Source: Faecalicatena sp. Marseille-Q4148 (GTDB taxonomy: Bacteria > Bacillota > Clostridia > Lachnospirales > Lachnospiraceae). From it: a stretch of 64,000 nucleotides of DNA. The stretch spans positions 1,438,046 through 1,502,045 of the forward strand of contig CP073692.1 in the NCBI GenBank assembly GCA_018228665.1, written 5' to 3'. The stretch's first letter is position 1. Each line of letters starts with the position of its first letter. A program made the position numbers and the translations under genes. The notes under the pieces are model-generated. The model was not told where the DNA came from. It made no database searches and saw only the letters and a program-made list of their open reading frames with translations. Below, piece after piece: positions 36,017 to 43,672 of this stretch.

Positions 36017-38455
36017 TTATACCCTTAATGAAAAGTCATTTCTTTCTAAAGTCAGATTTGGACTATAGTAAGGATCTCCCTCTTTTAGAAACTCTTTCCA
36101 TCTTGTTGCAAATGTCATAATCTCCCCCTGGAATCTGCGGACTTTTTCTTCTGTATCTTCCAGACCTCTTGATTTCGATTCATAATGATGTAATTCAGCA
36201 TAAGGATTGTACACAACCAGATATCCTGCTTTTCGGACTTTCAGACAAAAATCCACATCATTAAATGCTACCGCCAGCTTTTCCTCAAATCCTTCTACTT
36301 CTTCAAATACCGACTTCTTTACCATCATACATGCGGCAGTCACCGCACTTAAATCCTGTGCGCAAATAATTCTTGAAAAATATCCGACAGATTCTTTCGC
36401 CTCACCAACAAAGGCATGGCCTGCAATTCCGCCAAGTCCTACAATTACTCCAGCATGCTGGATTGTATCATCCTCATAATATAATCTTGCACCTACAATT
36501 CCTACTTCCGGTCTCATACAATATGACAACAATTCTCTGACACAATCCGGATTGATGATTTCTGTATCATTATTTAAAAACAGCAGGTATTCTCCGTTCG
36601 CTGATTTTACACCAAAATTATTAATTGCCGAATAATTGAATTCTCTTTCCCAATAAACTACTTTGACTTTGCTGTTTTCTTTTTGAAGCTTTTCATAATA
36701 CGCAAATGTTTCCGGAAGTTCACTGTTATTTTCAATAATAACATATTCTATATTCTTATAATCAGAAATTTCTTCCAGAGAACGAATACATTTATCAAGA
36801 TCTTCTGTATGATCTTTATTTGGAATGACAACAGAAACCAACGGTTCTTCCTTTAATCCATATACTGTGCGATAAGCACCATGCATTTCAACCTGTTCGA
36901 CTTTTGCTTCAATTCCAAGCCGTTCATAATGTGCCTGAATTGCTCTGACTCCTGCCTCAAATGCATACGCTTTACTTTCCGGATTCTCTGCTGTCGAATC
37001 TTTATGCGCTCTCCAATGATACAGGATTTTCGGAATATGTTTGATTTTTTCTGCCTGCTCTGCACAACGCAGTACAAAATCATAATCCTGTGCACCATCA
37101 AATTCACTTCGCAAATTCCCCACTTTTTCGTATAAACTACGCTTCACAACGAACAAATGGCAAATATAATTCATACTTCTCAGCAGATCAATATTAAAGT
37201 CTGATTTGAAATGAGGCTGGTAATATTCTTTTCCGTCCATCGTCACTTTATCTTCATCAGTATAAATAACGTCAATTCCTCTTTCCTCATTCAAAACTTT
37301 CACGCACTGATAAAGTGCATCCGGCGCCAGTAAATCATCATGATCTCCAAAAACAATAAAATCTCCTGTCGCAGCGTCTAAAGCTCTATTTGTATTATCG
37401 GAAATCTGAAGCTGCTCATTATTGTAAATCACTTTAATCCTGTGATCTTTTTGCTCATATTTTTTCAATACAGCAGTTAACGGCGAATTCTTTCCACTTC
37501 CATCTGAAAGACATAATTCCCAATTTGCATAGGATTGCTTTCTGACAGAATCAATCATTTCATCCAAATATTTTTCCGGTGTTTTATAAAGCGGAACTAC
37601 AATTGAAAACTTCGGCATATATGAAAAAGTTTCTTTTCTCTGCTGTCTCAAATCTCTCATATTCGACCAGTATTTTCTTCTCCATACATCATATGTCGTT
37701 GTATCTTGATGCGTAAGCTTTTCGTATGTTCTTATCAACGCCTTCTGCAGACCAAACTGACGGTAAAATGCCACTCCTTTTATCGCCATTTCCTCGGATT
37801 TCTTAATAACTTTTACAACTGTGGATGATTGCAGATTTAAAACATATTCTGATTTTTTTGCTTTACTCTGTAAAACAATTCGTACTTTTTTTGCTGAAAC
37901 GTTTTTGCATAATGCTTCAAACCCTACGATCTCCTCTTCTGCACATTCCGGATACTGCTTCAGTACGTCCGGACGCCGGCGATATTGAACTTCTATTTTC
38001 AATGGTTTTTTTCCATCATATACTGTCATTTTCGTATCTTCTGTTGCAATATACCAACCTTTAAACCAGATTCCTTTTTCAGTATTTTTGCCTTCTTCGA
38101 TAAATTTTTCAACCTTATTCTGACGTTTTATGAATTTTTTTACCGGAAGCGAAAAAGCTTCTCCTCCAACTCCTTTGTAAAAATTAAAAACCTGAATATT
38201 TTCATACTGTTGATAGTTTTCCGGAAGCACTGCTTTAATATAATACTCCACCGGAATTTCTTCCATCTTGAGGCACTGCTCTGCGGATATCACTCCTGTT
38301 GTTTTTTCTATCGTAAATTTTAACTTTTTTTTATCTACACAAACAAGTAATTCATTCTCGCTTGTCTCTTTCTCTTTAAATATTCCTTTGATATGAATAA
38401 TACGCTTATTTTTTAAATCCGGTCTCCAATTTGTTACCCAGAATTTATTTTCCAT
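36017..38455 (-). CDS. large tandem-domain glycosyltransferase (GT2 x2) with N-terminal extension
   Basis: 812 residues. About 270 N-terminal residues look mainly beta-stranded (WVTNWRPDLKNKRIIHIKG, FTIEKTTGVIS, WFKGWYIATEDTKMTVYDG) and match no domain I know. Then GT2 module 1 (about 280-530: FSIVVPLYKTPEKYLDEMI, FIVFGDHDDLLAPDALYQC, EFDGAQDYDFVLRCAEQA) and module 2 (about 535-805: VSVVIPNKDHTEDLDKCIRS, EFNYSAINNFGVKSANGEY, YLLFLNNDTEIINPDC, LAVAFNDVDFCLKVRKAGY). Modules parallel those of the 615-residue enzyme. Probably makes two linkages of the rhamnan-like backbone; the N-terminus could bind the acceptor. GAGGTAG ribosome site. Confidence 0.88.
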   Translation of the reverse strand: MENKFWVTNWRPDLKNKRIIHIKGIFKEKETSENELLVCVDKKKLKFTIEKTTGVISAEQCLKMEEIPVEYYIKAVLPENYQQYENIQVFNFYKGVGGEAFSLPVKKFIKRQNKVEKFIEEGKNTEKGIWFKGWYIATEDTKMTVYDGKKPLKIEVQYRRRPDVLKQYPECAEEEIVGFEALCKNVSAKKVRIVLQSKAKKSEYVLNLQSSTVVKVIKKSEEMAIKGVAFYRQFGLQKALIRTYEKLTHQDTTTYDVWRRKYWSNMRDLRQQRKETFSYMPKFSIVVPLYKTPEKYLDEMIDSVRKQSYANWELCLSDGSGKNSPLTAVLKKYEQKDHRIKVIYNNEQLQISDNTNRALDAATGDFIVFGDHDDLLAPDALYQCVKVLNEERGIDVIYTDEDKVTMDGKEYYQPHFKSDFNIDLLRSMNYICHLFVVKRSLYEKVGNLRSEFDGAQDYDFVLRCAEQAEKIKHIPKILYHWRAHKDSTAENPESKAYAFEAGVRAIQAHYERLGIEAKVEQVEMHGAYRTVYGLKEEPLVSVVIPNKDHTEDLDKCIRSLEEISDYKNIEYVIIENNSELPETFAYYEKLQKENSKVKVVYWEREFNYSAINNFGVKSANGEYLLFLNNDTEIINPDCVRELLSYCMRPEVGIVGARLYYEDDTIQHAGVIVGLGGIAGHAFVGEAKESVGYFSRIICAQDLSAVTAACMMVKKSVFEEVEGFEEKLAVAFNDVDFCLKVRKAGYLVVYNPYAELHHYESKSRGLEDTEEKVRRFQGEIMTFATRWKEFLKEGDPYYSPNLTLERNDFSLRV

Positions 38456-38466
38456 TAAAACTACCT

Positions 38467-39072
38467 CTACTTAAACAATTTATACAGTACTTTTAAGAAC
38501 ACAGCAATATAAAGAATAAACATCAGAAGAACTAAGAATGTTTCCATCTGAAATTCTTTTACAAGCATTCTTAAAACTAAAGTTCCCGCTGTTTCATTTT
38601 GATTGACTTCAAAAACCTCATTTGCATTCTCTGCCGGTGTATAATAAAATCCAATTCCATTTTCCGCAGTTGCATTTGTCTCTTTTAAGATAAGTTTGTA
38701 AGTTTCTCCTGTATTTAATTTGACTGTATCAAATTTTTCTTTATAGAACTTATCATTCTGCATTTCAGATGCAGGTATCGTTCCCTCTGTCAATGTCGTG
38801 CCTTTTTCATCTTCCAATATATATTGTACATCTACATTGGACACATCCCCATGCACAGTTGTTTTGATCGAAAATCCGTTGATTTTATTTTTTTCTGCAA
38901 GAAACTCCTGCACCAAAGTCCCCTGTGACAGAACCCCTGTATTTTGACACATCGTATACTCCACATCAAAATCCGGATTATATATACGTTCTTCATGAAT
39001 CCCACTGGCATATAATGCTGCAAGAGCAATGAAAACTATAGATACCAACAGGATCTTAATATATTTTTTCAT
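38467..39072 (-). CDS. unknown two-helix membrane protein with extracellular domain
   Basis: 201 residues; I do not recognise the family. One N-terminal helix (about 4-23, YIKILLVSIVFIALAALYAS), an outside domain of about 145 residues rich in beta and Asn/Thr (VLSQGTLVQEFLAEKNKING, GTTLTEGTIPASEMQNDKF, GETYKLILKETNATAENG), and a C-terminal helix (about 177-196, FLVLLMFILYIAVFLKVLYK). It sits between the ABC ATPase (19 bases) and the large GT (11 bases), so it is co-transcribed with the exporter. The ATPase lacks the C-terminal glycan-binding domain many Wzt proteins have; this protein could recognise the glycan outside, which is a guess. Confidence 0.75.
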   Translation of the reverse strand: MKKYIKILLVSIVFIALAALYASGIHEERIYNPDFDVEYTMCQNTGVLSQGTLVQEFLAEKNKINGFSIKTTVHGDVSNVDVQYILEDEKGTTLTEGTIPASEMQNDKFYKEKFDTVKLNTGETYKLILKETNATAENGIGFYYTPAENANEVFEVNQNETAGTLVLRMLVKEFQMETFLVLLMFILYIAVFLKVLYKLFK

Positions 39073-39091
39073 GATTAATCAGACCTCTACC

Positions 39092-39826
39092 TTAAGAATT
39101 TTTGTATTCTTCCCCTATAATCTGGGAATCACCCATTTTCTTCAAAGTTCCCTTTTCAAGCCAAACTACTTTTTTACATAGTTTCATAACCTGTTCAATG
39201 CTATGAGACACAAACAAAAGAGTAGTCCCATGATCCATCATATTTTGAATTCTTTCCTCACATTTCTGCTGAAACCGAAAGTCTCCTACAGAAAGGACTT
39301 CATCTACAATCAGAATATCCGGAATACCAATTGTTGCAATCGCAAAAGCAAGCCTGGAAACCATTCCTGAGGAAAAGTTCTTTACAGGAACATTCATAAA
39401 TTCTCCTAATTCTGAAAATTCCACGATATCGCCATAATGCTCGTCCATTTCTTTTCTGGAATATCCCAATAGAGCACCATTCAAATATACATTCTCTCGC
39501 GCGGTTAAATCAAAATCAAATCCTGCTCCAAGTTCAATTAAAGGCGCAATCGTTCCATAAGTTCTGACGCTTCCTTTCGTCGGTTTCAAAACACCTGCAA
39601 TCGTTTTCAGCATCGTACTTTTTCCACTTCCATTTAGTCCAATTAAACCGACGGAATCTCCCTTATAAATCTGGAAAGAAACATCCTTTAACGCCCAAAA
39701 CTCATCATAAGAGACCTGTTTTTTTAATGTTTTAATAATATATTCTTTAATACTGTCTACTTTTTCCGATGCCAGATTAAACTTCATTGCTACATGTTCG
39801 ACATCTATCATAATTTGCTGTTCCAT
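39092..39826 (-). CDS. wzt: polysaccharide ABC exporter ATP-binding protein (Wzt/TagH type)
   Basis: 244 residues: Walker A GLNGSGKSTMLKTIAG, Q-loop region, signature NFSSGMVSRLAFAIAT, Walker B ILIVDEVLSVGD, switch His LLFVSHSIEQV. The N-terminal extension ASEKVDSIKEYIIKTLKKQ and YDEFWALKDVSFQIYKG matches Wzt/TagH. It ends at about 244 without the C-terminal beta-sandwich that recognises the glycan end in some Wzt, so chain length or capping is not sensed by that domain. Partner of the permease at 39836. Confidence 0.94.
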   Translation of the reverse strand: MEQQIMIDVEHVAMKFNLASEKVDSIKEYIIKTLKKQVSYDEFWALKDVSFQIYKGDSVGLIGLNGSGKSTMLKTIAGVLKPTKGSVRTYGTIAPLIELGAGFDFDLTARENVYLNGALLGYSRKEMDEHYGDIVEFSELGEFMNVPVKNFSSGMVSRLAFAIATIGIPDILIVDEVLSVGDFRFQQKCEERIQNMMDHGTTLLFVSHSIEQVMKLCKKVVWLEKGTLKKMGDSQIIGEEYKNS

Positions 39827-39835
39827 ACAACACTC

Positions 39836-40612
39836 CTATATATTAAGAATAAATTCATCCTGCATTTTATAAAATACACGAAGACCAATCGCAAGCATAA
39901 CCGCCGCTTCTGCGATACCAATGATAATTGATGTAACAGATGGCAGTGTATTATACATCATCACATTTCTGAACATATTCAAAATATTTGTCAACGGGTT
40001 ACACATTACAATCATTTTAACCTTTTCCGGCAAAAGATTCATTGGATAAATCACCGGAGTCAGATACATCAATGCTGTTACGAAAACAGAATATAAATGC
40101 ATAATATCCCTGAATTTTACAGTAATTGCAGACAACACAAGTCCGGCTCCCAATGAAAAAAACATCAACAGCAGCATCGGAATCCATGCCAATAATACTG
40201 TATAGTGAAGCTCTACTTTCAATGCCACCATTACGATAATCATCGCACAAAACGATGCACAAAGATTAATAATACTTGAAATGACACGAGAAACTACAAA
40301 TAAGTATTTCGGTATATATATCTTCTTTATCAGAGATGCATTATTAATAATTGCTGACATCGAAGAAGTTGTCGCATCAGAATAAAAATTGAATATCAGC
40401 TGTCCGCTTAACAGATACACCGGAAAATTTTCCATTCCAAATTTAAACAAATTGGAAAATACAATTGATAGGACAATCATCATGCACAATGGATTCAGCA
40501 ATGTCCATAAAACACCAAGCACAGATCTGCGGTACTTAATTTTGATATCACGAGATACAAGCTCACTTAACAACGGTCTGTATTTCATGAAATTTTGTAT
40601 AAATTGTGTCAC
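39836..40612 (-). CDS. wzm: polysaccharide ABC exporter permease (Wzm/TagG type)
   Basis: 258 residues, six membrane segments, ABC-2 permease family: FIQNFMKYRPLLSELVSRDI, KIKYRRSVLGVLWTLLNPLC, DIMHLYSVFVTALMYLTPVI and MCNPLTNILNMFRNVMMY are the family marks. With the ATPase it exports a lipid-linked polymer, probably the rhamnose-rich backbone. The start is a GTG; of two tandem GTG codons (40615 and 40612) the second has the better GGAGG spacing, so I chose it. Confidence 0.93.
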   Translation of the reverse strand: MTQFIQNFMKYRPLLSELVSRDIKIKYRRSVLGVLWTLLNPLCMMIVLSIVFSNLFKFGMENFPVYLLSGQLIFNFYSDATTSSMSAIINNASLIKKIYIPKYLFVVSRVISSIINLCASFCAMIIVMVALKVELHYTVLLAWIPMLLLMFFSLGAGLVLSAITVKFRDIMHLYSVFVTALMYLTPVIYPMNLLPEKVKMIVMCNPLTNILNMFRNVMMYNTLPSVTSIIIGIAEAAVMLAIGLRVFYKMQDEFILNI

Positions 40613-40631
40613 CACTCTTCCTCCAATAATC

Positions 40632-41192
40632 TTATTTATTCAATTCGCGAATTCCGCCCCATTTTTTGTCTTTCTCTGATAAGATCAAGTCATTCTCTGT
40701 CATTCCTTCCGGCATTGGCCATTCCACACCGATCTCCGGATCATTCCATGCCAAACCGCCTTCATCATTCGGATGATAAAAATCGGAACATTTGTATACA
40801 AATTCTGCCTTCTCTGATAACACAACAAAACCATGTGCAAAGTTTTTCGGAATAAAAAACTGCTTTTTATTTTCTGCTGAAAGAATCACCCCATACCATT
40901 GTCCGTATGTTGGTGAACCTTCTCTCAAATCTACAGCAACATCGAACACTTCGCCATTTACAACGCGAACAAGTTTATCCTGCGGATAATTAATCTGGAA
41001 ATGAAGACCTCTTAATACACCCTTTGTTGAGCTGGATTGGTTATCCTGTACAAACTCCACATCAATTCCGGCTTCTTTAAAATCATTATAATTATATGTT
41101 TCCATAAAATAGCCGCGTTCATCTCCAAATACCTGTGGTGTAACTACCTTCAGCCCTTCGATATGACATGTCTCAACTGTTATCTTTCCCAT
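40632..41192 (-). CDS. rfbC: dTDP-4-dehydrorhamnose 3,5-epimerase
   Basis: 186 residues, cupin-fold RmlC: VVTPQVFGDERGYFMETYNY, FVQDNQSSSTKGVLRGLHFQ (catalytic His), FDVAVDLREGSPTYGQWYG, FIPKNFAHGFVVLSEKAEF (Tyr/Asp region), WPMPEGMTENDLILSEKD. Makes dTDP-4-dehydro-L-rhamnose, the substrate of RfbD encoded 4.6 kb downstream. AAGGAG ribosome site. Slight -10-like promoter at 41217-41222. Confidence 0.95.
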   Translation of the reverse strand: MGKITVETCHIEGLKVVTPQVFGDERGYFMETYNYNDFKEAGIDVEFVQDNQSSSTKGVLRGLHFQINYPQDKLVRVVNGEVFDVAVDLREGSPTYGQWYGVILSAENKKQFFIPKNFAHGFVVLSEKAEFVYKCSDFYHPNDEGGLAWNDPEIGVEWPMPEGMTENDLILSEKDKKWGGIRELNK

Positions 41193-41216
41193 AAATTATT
41201 TCTCCTTTTACTATGC

Positions 41217-41245
41217 TATATCAGTTTCAATTGATCTCAATGCAA
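41217..41245 (-). promoter_or_regulatory. possible promoter of rfbC-wzm-wzt unit
   Basis: Minus strand TTGCAT (41240-41245), 17 bases, GATATA (41217-41222), 25 bases before rfbC. Weak -10; the 193-base gap upstream holds no terminator that I can see. Confidence 0.35.
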
Positions 41246-41385
41246 ATAGCAGTATCCAATCAATACCGCTCCACATTCCAAAATATACATTAAATCAACC
41301 AATATTGTAACATCTTTGGCAGTATTTTTCAATTATCTCTTCTGATATGTCTCAAATTCCGGCTTGAATAGGGCAATTTCATTCT

Positions 41386-43464
41386 CTATCTTTTGATTTT
41401 TCTTATGATTTCTCTCATTTTCCATGTCTTAGTTTGTTCCATCGCTTCGATCTTATGCTGCTGCATTTTATTGACCTGTTCTTTTTCTTCTAACCTTTTC
41501 TCCAGTACATTCAATTGCTTTTGAACATATTTTAGCATTTCCGCATTTTGTATTGATTTTGCCATAAATGTAAGTTCCAGCAATGTACCATCCTTTTTTA
41601 ATTCAATATCATACTGCGGATCTTCATTTAAGAAAATGTCCCATCCCTTTTCTTTTACAGCATCAATCGGACGTATTTCTATCTCCTTTTTCTCAAATCT
41701 TACTTCTAACACCTTGCATCTGCAAAATGCTTCCATCGGATCAAAACGAATTGCTTTACAATTTTCCGGTATTTTAATGTAAAGATGAATTTTTTGTCCT
41801 TCCACATAATCATAAGTTTCTGCACATACCTCATTCAACCCATTTCCCATATCAAAATAAATTTTTGCTGTAGAAATCTGAAGTTCTAACGTTCCACTAA
41901 TTCCTTCCGCATATCTTAATATACGTTCTTTCTCGATTAGATCATAATAGCTGCTCATTTCTTTTCTCTTCGCCGGATACGCCATGAGTTTGTTATAAAA
42001 TGAATCAAATCTCTCATTCATCTGATACAATGCTTCCGCTTTTTTATGCCAGACTTTCTGCAGTTGAACCGCTTTACTATAATTTTCTAAAATGTCCTGC
42101 ACAATATCTTCTGCTGTTTCTTTTCTTTGAAAACCTCTTCCCGAAAAATTATATTCTCTTGCCCATTCAAAATTGTTTTCAGTTAAATATCCAGGACCTC
42201 CATAATAATCATATATGTATGGAATTGTTCCGCAAGCAAGGCAATACTGCACCGTCTTTCCAATGGTAATAACGACATCGTATTTACGAAGCAATTTACC
42301 TGTCATAAGAACTGCTTCATATTGCTGTCCATAAAACTTCACTTCAATTCCTTGTTCCCTTAAAATTTCAGCCACTCTAACAATATCATCTTGGATATGA
42401 TTAGAAACAACCGCAATTGATTTCAGTGTTTCCCGCTTCTTTTCTGTATATACATTAAAAAATTCTTCGTCTACACAATTTTCTATTTTTTCAATTGGAA
42501 TTTCTTTTCCAATTTCTTCTCGAATCCGATTTTCAGTTTCCTGACTGACACAGCAAATCACATCTGCCTTTTTTGTAAAGCACGGAAGAGCCTCCAGTGA
42601 ATTATAAATCCCTAGGCGTGATACAACTAAACGATCGCAACTAATTTGGTTTTTCAAAATAACCCAATCGGCCACTGCATAATGTTGTGCCCAGAAAATA
42701 TCATAATGTCGAAATGGCAAATGATATTCCAGACAATTTACCACATGGAGTCCCGGAATTTTCTCAAAAAATTCCATAAGCGGATATGCTTTTGCAAAAA
42801 CTGCAACAACAACTTCATATCCCTTTTTCAAAAACTGCTTCGCAATTGAAAGCGTATGTAACTCTGAGCCGGTATATTTCTGAACAAAAAGATTTGTGAT
42901 CAATACTCTCTTATTTTCCGGTAAACTATACGCCTCTTCATATGGAATATCTTTCCGGAATCCCTTTTTATCTAAATCATATTTTTTGCTAATTTGGAAA
43001 TATCCATCATTGACAAGAATAACTTTCTGTTTCATTTCCTCTTCAATAACAATTTCAAAATGCTCCTGTTGAACATGAAATTTATAAGCAATTTTATTGG
43101 ACACCAAAAAAATTTCTGTCCGTTCCACACCTTTCCAATAAACGTCCTTTTCTATGCTATATTTAACTGTTGCCGAATAAGCCACCGGAAAAGGATTGCA
43201 AGTTAGTTCTCTTAACCGATACAGCAGTGAAGGTGCATACCGATAATCTAATCTTGAAAAGAAAATCCAGTCCTGATTGCTTATGTTTGTCTGTAGATTA
43301 TCTTTATGTATCAGATAATTATCAAACTTTCTTATTTCTTCTGATATGATTTCTTGCTCTAATATGTAAATCTGATCTACATACTGCTCCATATTTTTTA
43401 TATACTGTTGAATTGTTTCAAAATCATCATTTTCTTTTAAGCAAACTACATTAATAATTCCCAT
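41386..43464 (-). CDS. multidomain glycosyltransferase (degenerate GT-A + GT-B) with coiled-coil tail
   Basis: 692 residues. About 1-165 looks like a reduced GT-A fold (INVVCLKENDDFETIQQYI, QDWIFFSRLDYRYAPSLLYR); about 180-460 is GT4-like GT-B (RVLITNLFVQKYTGSELHTL, ADVICCVSQETENRIREEI, SIAVVSNHIQDDIVRVAEIL, CLACGTIPYIYDYYGGPGYL); about 530-640 is a beta region; about 645-692 is a coiled coil (LNVLEKRLEEKEQVNKMQQH). The usual GT-B ExFG/E motif near the C-terminus of that domain is not clear (GTIPYIYD instead). It has its own promoter and is bounded by unlike genes. Function not recognised beyond glycosyltransferase. Confidence 0.72.
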   Translation of the reverse strand: MGIINVVCLKENDDFETIQQYIKNMEQYVDQIYILEQEIISEEIRKFDNYLIHKDNLQTNISNQDWIFFSRLDYRYAPSLLYRLRELTCNPFPVAYSATVKYSIEKDVYWKGVERTEIFLVSNKIAYKFHVQQEHFEIVIEEEMKQKVILVNDGYFQISKKYDLDKKGFRKDIPYEEAYSLPENKRVLITNLFVQKYTGSELHTLSIAKQFLKKGYEVVVAVFAKAYPLMEFFEKIPGLHVVNCLEYHLPFRHYDIFWAQHYAVADWVILKNQISCDRLVVSRLGIYNSLEALPCFTKKADVICCVSQETENRIREEIGKEIPIEKIENCVDEEFFNVYTEKKRETLKSIAVVSNHIQDDIVRVAEILREQGIEVKFYGQQYEAVLMTGKLLRKYDVVITIGKTVQYCLACGTIPYIYDYYGGPGYLTENNFEWAREYNFSGRGFQRKETAEDIVQDILENYSKAVQLQKVWHKKAEALYQMNERFDSFYNKLMAYPAKRKEMSSYYDLIEKERILRYAEGISGTLELQISTAKIYFDMGNGLNEVCAETYDYVEGQKIHLYIKIPENCKAIRFDPMEAFCRCKVLEVRFEKKEIEIRPIDAVKEKGWDIFLNEDPQYDIELKKDGTLLELTFMAKSIQNAEMLKYVQKQLNVLEKRLEEKEQVNKMQQHKIEAMEQTKTWKMREIIRKIKR

Positions 43465-43492
43465 ATTCCCATTCCTCTGTTAGTTAGAATAA

Positions 43493-43512
43493 GCAGTATC
43501 AAAAGATACTGC
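43493..43512 (-). promoter_or_regulatory. leader stem-loop of the 692-residue GT gene
   Basis: Minus strand GCAGTATC-TTTT-GATACTGC, perfect 8-bp stem with TTTT loop, 28 bases before the start codon. It has no clear T-run after it, so its role (mRNA stability, attenuation) is open. Confidence 0.45.
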
Positions 43513-43537
43513 CTTAATTAAACAATATACTTATTTT

Positions 43538-43565
43538 AGTATAACAGAGTTGCAGGAAATTACAA
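43538..43565 (-). promoter_or_regulatory. promoter of the 692-residue GT gene
   Basis: Minus strand TTGTAA (43560-43565), 16 bases, TATACT (43538-43543), followed by the leader stem-loop. Confidence 0.5.
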
Positions 43566-43611
43566 CAAATCTATTTCTATTATTTTTGATTTTTTATACA
43601 TTTTCCACAAC

Positions 43612-43671
43612 AAAAAAACCGTAACCAAGTACTAACAGTCTCACCTGTTTTCATTTAGTTACGGTTTTATT
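43612..43671 (-). terminator. terminator of the amidase gene
   Basis: Minus strand AAAACCGTAAC ... GTTACGGTTTTTTT: 10-bp stem with a 30-base interior that may fold on itself, then a long T-run. Ends two bases after the amidase stop codon. Confidence 0.85.
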
Positions 43672-43672
43672 A

